64,000 nucleotides of DNA, taken from contig DAOPJM010000004.1 in NCBI GenBank assembly GCA_035399665.1, positions 28,678 to 92,677 on the forward strand. The letters are read 5' to 3'. The notes below the pieces were generated by a model, which made no database searches, was not told the origin of the DNA, and saw nothing but the letters and a program-made list of their open reading frames with translations. The translations under genes and the position numbers were made by a program. Shown piece after piece: positions 24,620-34,115 of this stretch. Each line of letters opens with the position of its first letter. The stretch's first letter is position 1. This DNA comes from DAOPJM01 sp035399665 (GTDB taxonomy: Bacteria > Bacillota > Clostridia > Christensenellales > CAG-138).

Positions 24620-26164
24620 ATGGTACATTGGTACTACATTATGATCGCCGCAGCAGCTGCAGCGATAGTTTTTTTTGCCGTTGGGTACTTCTACCGCCGC
24701 AACATTGCCGAAGCCAAGGTTGCGCGTGCGGAAGAAGCCGTTAAGAAGCTTATCGAAGACGCGCAGAGACGTGCCGAGGAGGTTCGAAAGGAGAAGGTCT
24801 TGGAGGCCAAGGACGAGGCCTTTAAGCTAAAGACCGACGCGGAGAAGGAAATCCGAGAGCGCAGAGCGGAGCTGCAGCGCTCCGAGCGCAGGCTTTTCCA
24901 ACGTGAGGAAAGTCTTGACAAGAAAACCGAGGGCGTTGAGCTTCGCGAAAAGCAGTTGGAGGATCGCGAAACAAAGGTCACAGCCTCTGAGAACGAAGCC
25001 AAGGAGCTGCTTTTGAAGCAGCGCGCAGAGCTGACGCGCATATCCGGATTGTCCGACGAGGAAGCCAAAAAGATAATTTTGGCGGAGGTCGCCGAGGACG
25101 CTAAGCACGACGCCGCGCTGCTGATACGCGACATCGAATCCAAGGCCAAGGACGAGGCCGACAAGCGCGCGCGCAACATAGTCTCTCTTGCGATACAGCG
25201 CTGTGCGGCCGACCATGTCGCGGAAGCTACCGTTTCCGTGGTGCCGCTGCCCAATGACGAGATGAAGGGCCGCATAATCGGCCGCGAGGGGCGCAACATT
25301 CGCGCTTTGGAGACCGCGACAGGCGTAGACCTCATCATCGACGACACGCCCGAGGCGGTCATTCTTTCGGGCTTCGATCCGGTACGGCGTGAGATCGCCC
25401 GTATCGCTCTTGAAAAGCTCATACTTGACGGACGTATTCACCCCTCCCGCATCGAGGAGATGGTGGACAAGGCCAAGAAGGAGGTTGACGTTCAGATTCG
25501 CGAGGCAGGCGAACAGGCTGTGCTTGAAGTCGGAGTCAACGGCCTGCACCATGAGCTTATCCGCTGCCTTGGACGTCTGCGTTATCGCACAAGCTACGGT
25601 CAGAACGTGCTTAAGCACTCCATCGAGGTCTCGCACCTTGCGGGCATAATGGCAGCCGAGATAGGCGCGAACGTAACGCTTGCAAAGCGTGCGGGTCTGC
25701 TGCATGATATTGGCAAGGCGCTGGACCATGAGACCGAAGGCTCGCACACGCAGATAGGCGCGGACGTCGCCAAGAAGTTCCGTGAGAACAATCAGATTAT
25801 CAACTGCATCATGGCTCACCACGGCGATGTTGAGCCAACCAGCATAGAGGCCGTACTCGTACAGGCCGCCGACGCTATCTCCGCCGCAAGGCCGGGTGCG
25901 CGCCGCGAAACCCTTGAATCCTACATCAAGCGTCTTGAGAAGCTTGAGGAGATCGCCAACTCCTTTGACGGCGTTGAAAACTCCTACGCGATTCAGGCGG
26001 GACGCGAGGTTCGCATTATCGTAAGACCCGAGCGCGTCAACGAGGCCGACACCATAGTCATGGCAAGGGATATCGCAAAGCGCATAGAGAGCGAAATGGA
26101 GTATCCGGGTCAGATCAAGGTCAACGTTATCCGAGAGACCCGCACAGTCGATTACGCAAAGTAA
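24620..26164 (+). CDS. rny: Ribonuclease Y
   Basis: Membrane-anchored endoribonuclease that starts mRNA decay in Firmicutes. The 514-residue length is normal. Domains in order: N-terminal transmembrane helix (about 5-25), a long Glu/Lys/Arg coiled coil (about 30-195), a KH domain with [17 protein letters not shown] (about 213-229), and an HD domain with [12 protein letters not shown] (about 360-371). The ATG at 24620 ([15 protein letters not shown]) gives the standard N-terminus; the longer in-frame start at 24530 would add 30 residues and overlap the dyad. The leader is 170 nt or more and contains two dyads, which suggests regulation. The 339 bp before it hold the terminator, promoter and dyads listed separately. 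Confidence 0.96.
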   Translation: MVHWYYIMIAAAAAAIVFFAVGYFYRRNIAEAKVARAEEAVKKLIEDAQRRAEEVRKEKVLEAKDEAFKLKTDAEKEIRERRAELQRSERRLFQREESLDKKTEGVELREKQLEDRETKVTASENEAKELLLKQRAELTRISGLSDEEAKKIILAEVAEDAKHDAALLIRDIESKAKDEADKRARNIVSLAIQRCAADHVAEATVSVVPLPNDEMKGRIIGREGRNIRALETATGVDLIIDDTPEAVILSGFDPVRREIARIALEKLILDGRIHPSRIEEMVDKAKKEVDVQIREAGEQAVLEVGVNGLHHELIRCLGRLRYRTSYGQNVLKHSIEVSHLAGIMAAEIGANVTLAKRAGLLHDIGKALDHETEGSHTQIGADVAKKFRENNQIINCIMAHHGDVEPTSIEAVLVQAADAISAARPGARRETLESYIKRLEKLEEIANSFDGVENSYAIQAGREVRIIVRPERVNEADTIVMARDIAKRIESEMEYPGQIKVNVIRETRTVDYAK

Positions 26165-26190
26165 TACCGAATCAAAAAGGAATCACGGAC

Positions 26191-26223
26191 AGGGGGCTTT
26201 TCATTAAAGTCCCCTTGTATTTT
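26191..26223 (+). terminator. Rho-independent terminator of rny
   Basis: AGGGG-CTTT / AAAG-CCCCT stem with one mismatch and a 5-base loop, followed by TTGTATTTT, 26 bp after the rny stop. Confidence 0.75.
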
Positions 26224-26237
26224 ATGAAAGGCGAGCC

Positions 26238-27164
26238 ATGATATTTGCGGTTGCGGACGCGCATTGCGATTACCTCTACGGGGCGATGCAGCGCGGATAC
26301 GATATGTACAGCCCCAAGCCTATGCAGTGCCTCACCAAGGAGCGGCTGAGGGCGGGCGGAGTGGCGCTGCAATGCTTCGCGGCATGGGTGGACACAGGGC
26401 TTAGGTCAACACCGTCCATGCAGCTTGTGCAAATGCTGGATCGCTACCACAGCCTGTTGGAGTCCGACTCTGATTTTGTGCCTTTCACACAAGACTATTC
26501 TCCAAGCAGCGGCAAGATCGCCTGTCTTTTGACGATAGAGGGCGGCGAGGCCATAGACGGCAGCCTTGCGGCTCTGCGCAACGCGTACCGCCTTGGGGTC
26601 AGAGCCATGACGCTGACTTGGAACGAGAACAACGAGCTTGCCGACTGCGCCGTAGGCAAAAGACAGCGCGGGCTTACCGCATTGGGCGAGAGGGTGATTT
26701 GTGAGATGGCAAGGCTGAACATGGCGCTTGACACCTCGCACCTCTCCGACAGGGGCATAGACGAGGTGCTTTCCCTGTCGAGCGGAGCGGTGTACGCTTC
26801 GCACAGCAACTCAAGGGCTGTCTGCAATCATCCGCGCAACCTCAAGGATGAGCATATAGCGGCGATTGCAAAGCGCGGCGGGGTGGTAGGGGTAAACTTC
26901 TATTCGCCTGAGCTTAGAGAATCCAAGCAGGCCGACGCTTCGGACGTGGCAAGGCATATGGCTCACATCGCCTCGGTGGGCGGGGTGGAGTGCTGCTGCG
27001 TAGGCTCCGATTTTGACGGCATGGTGCGCTATCCGCCCGACCTAAGCTCAAGCGCGGACCTTCAGCGCCTGTGCTTGGAGCTTGCCCGAAAAGGCTTTTC
27101 CGACAGGGACATTTACCGAATTATGTATCAGAACTTAGCGGGGTTTCTAAGGCGTTTGGTATAG
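26238..27164 (+). CDS. Membrane dipeptidase (peptidase family M19)
   Basis: Zinc dipeptidase of 308 residues related to renal dipeptidase. Metal and active-site motifs: VADAHCDYLYG near the start (HxD), TIEGGEAIDG with the bridging Glu near residue 95, DTSHLSDRGIDEVL near 168, ASHSNSRAVCNHPRNL near 187, and CVGSDFDGMVRYP near 254. No signal peptide was seen, so it is probably cytosolic, as in many bacteria. SD sequence AAAGGCGAG. It follows the rny terminator closely and its own promoter is not obvious. Substrate range (cis-dipeptides, D-amino-acid dipeptides) cannot be fixed from sequence. Confidence 0.93.
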   Translation: MIFAVADAHCDYLYGAMQRGYDMYSPKPMQCLTKERLRAGGVALQCFAAWVDTGLRSTPSMQLVQMLDRYHSLLESDSDFVPFTQDYSPSSGKIACLLTIEGGEAIDGSLAALRNAYRLGVRAMTLTWNENNELADCAVGKRQRGLTALGERVICEMARLNMALDTSHLSDRGIDEVLSLSSGAVYASHSNSRAVCNHPRNLKDEHIAAIAKRGGVVGVNFYSPELRESKQADASDVARHMAHIASVGGVECCCVGSDFDGMVRYPPDLSSSADLQRLCLELARKGFSDRDIYRIMYQNLAGFLRRLV

Positions 27165-27195
27165 GCCTGCGGTTTTTTGCCCAAGCTCTGTGGTG

Positions 27196-27224
27196 TTGAC
27201 AGCGGGCGTATAACGGGCTATAAT
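27196..27224 (+). promoter_or_regulatory. Consensus promoter of the small membrane protein gene
   Basis: TTGACA, 17-bp spacer, TATAAT: a perfect match to the sigma-A consensus. The AAAGGAG ribosome-binding site and ATG at 27250 follow. Confidence 0.85.
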
Positions 27225-27249
27225 GCCCAACAACAAAGGAGTGCGTGAC

Positions 27250-27774
27250 ATGAGACGATTAAAGGATTCATTGCGGGACAACGTTGGTCTTATAGTGGTG
27301 ATTGTGGGAGTTGTGCTGCTGCTTGCGGGAACGGCTTTACTTATCGCGGGACCGTTCATGAAGAGCCGCCTTCAGGAGTATGTCAACAACCTTGAGATAG
27401 AGCTTATCGCGGGCGAGTACAGCGGAGATATGGTAGTAAGCTATAACGGCACCTCGGTGAAGCTGAACGAGAAGTACTACATCAAGTTCTCCTACTACAT
27501 GACCGCCGACCCCGGGCTGACCTTCAAGGACGGCAATTTGGATGAGGAACCGATTACGGTAAAGCTTGGCGAGAGCGATTATGTATACGCCTACCCCACG
27601 GACGACCCCAACAAGATGATTGTATACTTTGAGATTGAGGGCAAGGAGAGAAGGATTGCGGCACACGCCACGAATATTTGGTTCAATCTGACCAACGCGG
27701 TGGATGAGGACGGCTTTGGTATGCGCGACATGGACGGCAATCTATACCTGAACACAGTGCTTGTACAGCCTTAG
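27250..27774 (+). CDS. Small single-pass membrane protein, function unknown
   Basis: Protein of 174 residues. It has a short basic cytosolic end (MRRLKDSLRDN), one helix (about 13-36), then an extracytoplasmic beta-rich domain of about 135 residues with no Cys. The start is fixed by the AAAGGAG site 6 bp before the ATG and by the perfect promoter upstream. I do not recognise the family. It stands alone, between the M19 peptidase and a terminator, so the context gives no clue. The very strong promoter suggests an abundant product. Confidence 0.7.
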   Translation: MRRLKDSLRDNVGLIVVIVGVVLLLAGTALLIAGPFMKSRLQEYVNNLEIELIAGEYSGDMVVSYNGTSVKLNEKYYIKFSYYMTADPGLTFKDGNLDEEPITVKLGESDYVYAYPTDDPNKMIVYFEIEGKERRIAAHATNIWFNLTNAVDEDGFGMRDMDGNLYLNTVLVQP

Positions 27775-27831
27775 TACAAAGGGGGAGCGGTATAGGCCGA
27801 CAGCCTGAATTTTTGCAGGCAAACAATCGTC

Positions 27832-27870
27832 AAGGGACGGGCTTTCCATTTGGAAGGTCCGTCCCTTTTC
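27832..27870 (+). terminator. Rho-independent terminator between convergent genes
   Basis: AAGGGACGG / CCGTCCCTT stem, extended by an inner CTTTCCA-TT-TGGAAGG pairing, followed by TTCTT on the plus strand. It terminates the small membrane protein gene and faces the end of clpB. Confidence 0.8.
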
Positions 27871-27892
27871 TTGTGCTCCTTATGTCCTATAC

Positions 27893-30502
27893 TTATTTTT
27901 CCTTGCGGCTCACGACTATTTCGCCGTCCTGTTCGTCGGCTGTGAGCGTGTCGCCCGCGTTTAAGTCCATGCTGAGAATAGCCCTTGCAAGCTTGGTTTC
28001 TACCTCGCTTTGCAGGTATCTTCTGAGCGGCCTCGCGCCGTACTGTGGATCAAAACCGCCGCTGACGACATAGGCCTTCGCCCTCTCGGTGACTTCGAGC
28101 TTGAGCTGCCTGTCCGAAAGGCGCTTCGCAAGGCTCTCGATCATGAGGTCGAGTATCTTATCAACGTCTGCCTTGGTAAGCGGCTTGTAGAACACAATCT
28201 CGTCAAGCCTGTTTAGAAACTCCGGTCTGAAGCTGCGGTGCAGCAGCGCGTTGACCTGAGTCTTGGCCTGCTCGGATATACTTCCGTCCGCCCGAATGCC
28301 GTCAAGCAGCAGCTGTGACCCCAGGTTGGAGGTCATGATGATGATGGTGTTCTTAAAGTCCACCGTGCGCCCCTGTGAGTCGGTAATCCTGCCGTCGTCC
28401 AACGCCTGCAACAGTATGTTGAACACGTCGGGATGGGCCTTTTCTATCTCGTCGAACAGCACCACGCAGTAGGGCTTGCGGCGAACAGCCTCGGTGAGCT
28501 GACCGCCCTCATCGTAACCCACATATCCCGGAGGCGCTCCGACAAGTCTTGACACGGAGAATTTCTCCATGTACTCGCTCATATCTATCCTGACCATGCT
28601 GCGCTCATCGTCGAAAAGCGCTTCGGCCAAGGCCTTGGCAAGCTCGGTCTTGCCCACGCCCGTGGGGCCTAAGAACATGAACGAGCCTATGGGCCTGTTG
28701 GGGTCGGATATGCCCGCACGCGACCTTAGGATTGCGTCGCTGACGGCGGTAACGGCCTCGTCCTGCCCTATGACGCGCTTATGCAGCTGTTCGGGCAGCC
28801 TCAAGAGCTTCTCACGTTCGCCCTCCATCAGACGCGAAACGGGTATGCCCGTCCAGCGCGCCACGATAGCGGCGATTTCCTCCTCGGTAACAGTGGTGCG
28901 CATGAGCTTCGCGCCGCGCTTCGCGCTCTTGTCCGCGCTGTCGTTGGCCTGAGCCGTCTTGAGCTTTTTCTCAAGCTCTGGCAGAACGGCGTAACGCAGC
29001 CTTGAAGCCTTCTCGTATTCGTAGGAGCGTTGAGCCTGTTCCATATCGGCCGTGGTGCGCTCGATCTCGGCCTTTATCGACTGAACGTCGTCAATGGCGG
29101 ATTTCTCAAGCTCCCACTTTGCTTTCATCTCCTTGAACTTTTCCCTGTTCTCGGCAAGCTCCTGACGAAGCTTTGCCAAACGGTCAGTGGACAGACTGTC
29201 AGTCTCCTTCTTCAGCGCCAGCTCCTCTATCTCAAGCTGCATAATCCTGCGGCGAATCTCGTCAAGCTCGGTAGGCATGGAATCAATCTCCATGCGGATG
29301 GAAGCGCAAGCCTCATCCACAAGGTCGATAGCCTTGTCAGGCAGGAACCTGTCGGTGATATAACGCTGAGAGAGGGTTGCGGCGGCGACCAAGGCTCTGT
29401 CCTGAATCTGCACGCCGTGGAAGATCTCATAGCGATCCTTCAAGCCCCTCAGTATCGAGATGGTGTCCTCGACAGAAGGCTCGCAGACCATGACAGGCTG
29501 GAACCTGCGCTCTAAGGCGGCGTCCTTTTCGATGTACTTGCGGTACTCGTCCAAGGTAGTCGCGCCTATGCAGTGCAGCTCGCCCCTTGCCAGCATGGGC
29601 TTTAGCAGGTTGCCCGCGTCCATCGCACCCTCGGTCTTGCCCGCGCCGACTATGGTGTGCATCTCATCGATGAACAGGATAATCTTGCCCTCGGACTTCT
29701 TGATGGCGGCAAGGACGGCCTTTAGACGCTCCTCAAACTCACCGCGAAACTTCGCGCCCGCAATCAACGCGCCCATGTCCAATGCGAATATGGTCTTGTC
29801 CTTCAGGGTGGAGGGGACGTCGCCGCGCATGATACGCTGCGCCAAGCCCTCCGCAATCGCGGTCTTGCCCACGCCCGGCTCGCCAATTAGAGCGGGGTTG
29901 TTCTTGGTCTTGCGGCAAAGAATGCGGATAACATTCCTTATTTCATCATCACGGCCGATAACGGGGTCTATCTTCTGCTCACGCGCCCTCTGAACAAGGT
30001 CAAAGCCGTATTTGTTCAGCGCGTCGTAGCCCTCCTCGGGGTTGTCGCCCGTGGTGGGCCCCGTCTTGACCTGCTCAAGCTGCTTTGTAAAAGCGGAGCG
30101 GGTGATGTTGTACTTCTTTAGTATGTTTGCTATGGCGCTCGTCGGTTTGTCGATAATCGCCAACGCTATATGCTCTGCGGAGACGTATTCGTCGCCCGAG
30201 GACTTCGCGGATTTCTCTGCGGACGCAAGCATCCTGTCGGTGGTCTGCGAGATGTATACCTGAGCCTCCGTGCCGCCGGTTACGCGGGGAAAGCCTGAGA
30301 TAACGGCGTCAAGGTCGGAGAGCAGCGCGTCGCAGTCCACGCCCATTTTGGTCAGGAGCGAGCCTACAAGCCCGCCGTTCTGATCCACCAAAGCGTACAG
30401 AACATGCTCGGGTGCAAGCTCGGTGTTGTTGTTCTCCATTGCCATGCGCTGCGCGGATTGCAGCGCTTCTATTGATTTTTGGGTGAAACTCTGTGCGTTC
30501 AT
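27893..30502 (-). CDS. clpB: ATP-dependent disaggregase ClpB
   Basis: Hexameric AAA+ chaperone that pulls proteins out of aggregates with the DnaK system. The 869 residues include the N domain (1-150, [18 protein letters not shown]), AAA-1 with GEPGVGKTA (about 205), the coiled-coil M domain (about 405-525), and AAA-2 with GPTGVGKTE (about 610). The M domain distinguishes it from ClpA and ClpC. It starts 13 bp after the ribbon-helix-helix gene, with a GAGGAAG site, and shares its promoter. No CIRCE element or CtsR box was seen, so control by the upstream DNA-binding protein is plausible. Confidence 0.97.
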   Translation of the reverse strand: MNAQSFTQKSIEALQSAQRMAMENNNTELAPEHVLYALVDQNGGLVGSLLTKMGVDCDALLSDLDAVISGFPRVTGGTEAQVYISQTTDRMLASAEKSAKSSGDEYVSAEHIALAIIDKPTSAIANILKKYNITRSAFTKQLEQVKTGPTTGDNPEEGYDALNKYGFDLVQRAREQKIDPVIGRDDEIRNVIRILCRKTKNNPALIGEPGVGKTAIAEGLAQRIMRGDVPSTLKDKTIFALDMGALIAGAKFRGEFEERLKAVLAAIKKSEGKIILFIDEMHTIVGAGKTEGAMDAGNLLKPMLARGELHCIGATTLDEYRKYIEKDAALERRFQPVMVCEPSVEDTISILRGLKDRYEIFHGVQIQDRALVAAATLSQRYITDRFLPDKAIDLVDEACASIRMEIDSMPTELDEIRRRIMQLEIEELALKKETDSLSTDRLAKLRQELAENREKFKEMKAKWELEKSAIDDVQSIKAEIERTTADMEQAQRSYEYEKASRLRYAVLPELEKKLKTAQANDSADKSAKRGAKLMRTTVTEEEIAAIVARWTGIPVSRLMEGEREKLLRLPEQLHKRVIGQDEAVTAVSDAILRSRAGISDPNRPIGSFMFLGPTGVGKTELAKALAEALFDDERSMVRIDMSEYMEKFSVSRLVGAPPGYVGYDEGGQLTEAVRRKPYCVVLFDEIEKAHPDVFNILLQALDDGRITDSQGRTVDFKNTIIIMTSNLGSQLLLDGIRADGSISEQAKTQVNALLHRSFRPEFLNRLDEIVFYKPLTKADVDKILDLMIESLAKRLSDRQLKLEVTERAKAYVVSGGFDPQYGARPLRRYLQSEVETKLARAILSMDLNAGDTLTADEQDGEIVVSRKEK

Positions 30503-30515
30503 AAGATCACTTCCT

Positions 30516-31163
30516 CTATATTACACCTACGCCGCGGTTCAGGCAGCCTAAGTATCGGTTTTCAAGTTCAATGGCGTCAAGGCCGTAAAGGTAGTCCTTC
30601 ATCAGTCTGTCGAGCATTCTAACGTACTCCGCTATAGACTCGGCAAGCTCCTCTGTGCTGTAATCGCGCCCCTTAGGAAGCTTGATGAAGCGTTCCACGC
30701 GGCTGTCCTCGGTGGACCAGCGCGGCGGACGCCCGTCATACAGCCCCCCAAGATAGACGGCTTCAAGCCTTTGAATGAGGCGGAAGTACTCGCCTATGCT
30801 CCTAAGGAGCGGCAGCGATTGTGTACGCAGGATGATGGACAGCTTGCCTATCGCGCCATCGGGGACGCGGTAGAGCTGTAATTCATAACGAATGGTGGGG
30901 CGGTATCGGTAGTCAAGGCTGCTCTTCATGGACATTGTGAGCTTGTTGGCCTCCACAAAGGGGACAAGCTCTCCGCCCTTTAACGCCTGTTCGATGAAGC
31001 CGAACACGCCTCCGATCCGCTTTTCGGGCGTGGTGTAGCCAACATGGTCGGCCAAAATCGCCTCGATCAGCGCGGAGCGGTTCACGCCCTTGCGCATGGC
31101 CTCGTGGTCGATTCGGCTTACAACATCGTCCGTAAGTACTATCCCGTATAAACTTTTGCTCAT
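30516..31163 (-). CDS. Ribbon-helix-helix domain protein upstream of clpB
   Basis: Protein of 215 residues. Its first about 50 resemble a MetJ/Arc ribbon-helix-helix DNA-binding domain (SKSLYGIVLTDDVVSRIDHE, then GVNRSALIEAILADHV). The remaining about 160 residues form an uncharacterised domain with no membrane segment (for example ERFIKLPKGRDYSTEELAES). It is first in a two-gene unit with clpB. ACATATGT, an 8-bp palindrome at 31207-31214, overlaps the -35 box of its own promoter and could be its operator. I infer autoregulation and control of clpB; this is not shown by the sequence alone. Confidence 0.75.
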   Translation of the reverse strand: MSKSLYGIVLTDDVVSRIDHEAMRKGVNRSALIEAILADHVGYTTPEKRIGGVFGFIEQALKGGELVPFVEANKLTMSMKSSLDYRYRPTIRYELQLYRVPDGAIGKLSIILRTQSLPLLRSIGEYFRLIQRLEAVYLGGLYDGRPPRWSTEDSRVERFIKLPKGRDYSTEELAESIAEYVRMLDRLMKDYLYGLDAIELENRYLGCLNRGVGVI

Positions 31164-31188
31164 ATCTTATCGCCTCCCTGTTGAAAAC

Positions 31189-31217
31189 ATTGTAGGTCAG
31201 GCTATAACATATGTCAA
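31189..31217 (-). promoter_or_regulatory. Predicted promoter of the RHH-clpB operon
   Basis: On the minus strand TTGACA, 17-bp spacer, TACAAT. The self-complementary ACATATGT at 31207-31214 overlaps the -35. The rest of the 273-bp divergent region holds a weak plus-strand promoter (TTCCAA, 17 bp, TACAAT, 31381-31409) for the Lgt-like gene and nothing else I recognise. Confidence 0.7.
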
Positions 31218-31436
31218 TCGAAATTTATGTATTTTCACACGGATTTCACTATTATGCCTGCCTTTCTGAAAGAGTTTACCCATAAGGCAAGCGAGGTACT
31301 AAGGATATGGGCAATTTCTCCGGTTCAGAGCATATCCTCACAAGAAGGGAAAAATAGCGGCACTTTTTGTTCTTTGCTTATTCCAATTTAAGCCGGCTTG
31401 TGGTACAATATATGTTAACATCTCGGAGGTGTAATT

Positions 31437-32659
31437 ATGGACGATACAAGCTTTAGGATTGCCTTTTACTTAGGCGAATTTCCCGTATACTGGTATGCCC
31501 TGCTCTTTGCTGTCGGCATAATAGCGGCTGTGGTAGTTGCCGACGTCCTGACAAGGCGCGATAAGCTCGGCAAGGACATCGCTCTTGACCTGTGCATCAT
31601 AGGCATACCCGCGGGGTTGGTTGGCGCGAGGCTGTTTGCGGTGATAGCGGGATTGGTCCCCATTGCTAACTTCTTCAAGTTCAACACCGCGGGGCTTGCG
31701 CTGTGGGGTGCGCTCATCTTCGGAGCGATCGGCGCGTTCATCTACTGCAAGATAAAGAAATATTCCTTCGGCAAGGTCATGGACTGCGTTGTTCCCGCCG
31801 CCCTTATCGGAATCGCGATAGGTCGTTGGGGCGATTTCTTCAACCGTGACGCCCTGGGGCCTATTGTCACGAACCGCGCTTTCCAGTGGTTTCCGCTTGC
31901 GGCCTACGGCACGGGTGAGCAGATACACTACGCCTGCTTCTTCTATGAATTCATCTTTATCGCGGCGATAGTGGCTGTGCTGCTGCTGCTCAAAAAGCGC
32001 GGCACGATGAAAGCTGGCGCCATAGGCGCGTGGGGTCTGCTGCTCTACGCCATAGAGAGCAGCGCCGTCGAGCTTATCCGCGAGGACAGGGCCATGGCAG
32101 GCGGAGCGATCAAGTTCAACGTGCTTATAGGCATTATCGTGGCGCTGGTTGCGGTCTATCTGCTGCTGAAGGTCAAGAACAGCGCGCCCAAGGCGGACCA
32201 CATCTTCGATGATGAGGATGTTGCCGCGGGCGAAGGCGATGAGGCAAAGCCCGAAGCGCAAGCCGAGGACAAGGAGGACGAGGGCGACAAACCCGAAGCG
32301 GAGCCTGAGCTTGAGGGCGAAGCCNNNNNNNNNNNNNNNNNNNNNNNNNNNNNNNNNNNNNNNNNNNNNNNNNNNNNNNNNNNNNNNNNNNNNNNNNNNN
32401 NNNNNNNNNNNNNNNNNNNNNNNNTGAAGCGGAGCCTGAGCTTGAGGGCGAAGCCCCCAAGGAGGAGCTGCCCGAACCCGAAGCGGAGCCTGAGCTTGAG
32501 GGCGAAGCCTCCAAGGAGGAGCTGCCCGAACCCAAGAAGGAATCCGTGAGCAGGAAGAAAAACAAGAAGAACAAGAACGCAAGGGCAGACAAAAAAGCCT
32601 CATCCGCCGCCGATTCTAAGGGCAAGGACGATGACGACGACTACACCTATGGGTGGTAA
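31437..32659 (+). CDS. lgt: Divergent prolipoprotein diacylglyceryl transferase with acidic repeat tail (interrupted by N gap)
   Basis: Lgt attaches diacylglycerol to the lipobox cysteine of prolipoproteins. The first about 245 residues match Lgt: VYWYALLFAVGIIAAVV, GLVGARLFAV, GRWGDFFNRDALGPIV and VELIRED. Several usually conserved positions differ: the His motif GGLxxHG reads GLALWGA, the GRxGNFxNxE signature has D for N and D for E, and the Arg of the RFxIE segment is absent. After the membrane core comes an acidic tail with an 18-residue repeat (EAEPELEGEAPKEELPEP), then a Lys/Arg-rich end and a final DDDDDYTYGW. The 100-N gap lies in the repeat and shifts the apparent frame; the true frame after it ends at TAA 32657-32659. 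GGAGGTG site before the ATG. Confidence 0.75.
32295..32533 (+). repeat. 54-bp coding repeat in the Lgt tail
   Basis: A partial unit lies before the gap (32295-32324) and two complete 54-bp units after it (32426-32479 and 32480-32533), differing by one base (CCC/TCC). Each encodes the 18 residues EAEPELEGEA-(P/S)-KEELPEP. The repeat probably caused the assembly break. Confidence 0.9.
32325..32424. other. Assembly gap (100 N)
   Basis: Exactly 100 N, the usual placeholder for a gap of unknown size. Codon phase before (codon ends at 32324) and after (codon starts at 32426) requires the true gap length to be 2 modulo 3, so 100 is not the real length. Confidence 0.98.
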
Positions 32660-32660
32660 A

Positions 32661-34115
32661 ATGGATAGAAGAACCGAGATATTGTCCGCGAGAAACCTCA
32701 CCATGATGACCGATTTGTATCAGCTCACCATGATGTACGGTTATTTCAAGAAGGGTATGGCCAAGAACGAAGCGGTGTTCGATATGTTCTTTAGGCCGCT
32801 TAAAACCTCAAGCTACGCGATGATGGCGGGGCTTGAGAACCTTGTGTACTACATTCAAAACCTGCACTTCACGCAGGACGACGTAGCGTATCTGCGCTCT
32901 TTGAACCTCTTTGACGAGGACTTTCTGGAGAACCTCAAGACCCTGAAGTTCACGGGCGAGATATATTCCGTACCCGAAGGCACGGTGGTGTTTCCGGGCG
33001 AGCCGCTGATTCGCGTCAAAGCGCCCATCATGCAGGCACAGCTTATCGAGACCGCGCTATTGACCTTTGTCAACCATCAGACGCTGATTGCCACCAAAGC
33101 GAGCAAGGTGCGCTATGCCGCGGGCAGCGACACCGTTATGGAGTTCGGGCTTAGGCGCGCACAGGGCGCGGACGCGGGCATTTATGGTGCGCGCTCCGCC
33201 ATCATCGGCGGCTGCGATTCCACAAGCAACGTACTTACGGGACAGATGTTTGACATACCAGTGTGTGGGACGCACTCACACAGCTGGGTCATGAGCTTCC
33301 CCGACGAGGTTTCGGCGTTCCGCGCTTACGCCGAGGTTTTCCCGCACGCCTGTCTGCTGCTTGTCGATACCTTCGACACTCTGCGTTCGGGCGTACCCAA
33401 CGCCATCAAGGTGTTTAACGAGCTTCGCGCCAAGGGCTATGAGCCTCTGGGCATACGCTTGGACAGCGGCGACCTTGCCTACCTTTCCAAGCGGGCGCGT
33501 ATCATGCTTGACGAGGCGGGCTTCCACAACGCCACAATCTGCGCCTCGTCCGACCTTGACGAGACCGTCATACGCGATTTGAAGATACAGGGCGCCTGCA
33601 TCTCAAGCTGGGGCGTAGGCACTCAGCTCATAACGTCGGGCGACAACCCCGCTTTGGGCGGAGTGTACAAGCTTTCGGCGGAGATAGTGGACGGGGTCAC
33701 GCACCCAAGAATAAAGCTCTCCGATTCGGCGTTCAAGGTTACAACCCCCGGGTACAAGAAGATTGTACGCCTGTACGACAGGAGCGGCAAGGCGACCGCC
33801 GACCTCATTATGCTTGCGGATGAGACGGTGGACGAGACCAAGCCCCTGACCATCTTCGACCCGCTGCAAACCTACAAGCGTTTGACGCTGACCAACTTCA
33901 AGGCAAGAGAGCTGCTTGTTCCCATATTCGTTGACGGCGAGCTTGTCTACAAGCTTCCCGATATGCACGAGATTTGCGCGTATGCCAAGACCGAGATCGA
34001 ATCGCTGTGGGACGAGTATAAGCGTTCCATGAACCCGCACATCTACAAGGTTGACCTTTCCGACAGGCTCTACGCTCTAAAGCAGAGCATGATTGACGAG
34101 TATGTCAAGGCGTAG
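32661..34115 (+). CDS. pncB: Nicotinate phosphoribosyltransferase
   Basis: Makes nicotinate mononucleotide from nicotinate and PRPP for NAD salvage. 484 residues. Motifs: RNLTMMTDLYQLTMMYGYFKKG at the start, EFGLRRAQGADAG near 162, the catalytic-type GTHSHSWVMSF near 205, IRLDSGDLAYL near 267, and VGTQLITS near 330. The ATG at 32661 is one base after the Lgt stop; an in-frame ATG at 32631 lies inside the Lgt tail and is less likely. It is part of an operon that continues to mscL. Identity is certain. Confidence 0.95.
   Translation: MDRRTEILSARNLTMMTDLYQLTMMYGYFKKGMAKNEAVFDMFFRPLKTSSYAMMAGLENLVYYIQNLHFTQDDVAYLRSLNLFDEDFLENLKTLKFTGEIYSVPEGTVVFPGEPLIRVKAPIMQAQLIETALLTFVNHQTLIATKASKVRYAAGSDTVMEFGLRRAQGADAGIYGARSAIIGGCDSTSNVLTGQMFDIPVCGTHSHSWVMSFPDEVSAFRAYAEVFPHACLLLVDTFDTLRSGVPNAIKVFNELRAKGYEPLGIRLDSGDLAYLSKRARIMLDEAGFHNATICASSDLDETVIRDLKIQGACISSWGVGTQLITSGDNPALGGVYKLSAEIVDGVTHPRIKLSDSAFKVTTPGYKKIVRLYDRSGKATADLIMLADETVDETKPLTIFDPLQTYKRLTLTNFKARELLVPIFVDGELVYKLPDMHEICAYAKTEIESLWDEYKRSMNPHIYKVDLSDRLYALKQSMIDEYVKA

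Noticed and set aside
32295..32533. 54-bp repeats as a possible CRISPR or intergenic satellite
   Set aside because: They are in frame, encode a regular acidic peptide, and belong to the tail of the Lgt homologue.
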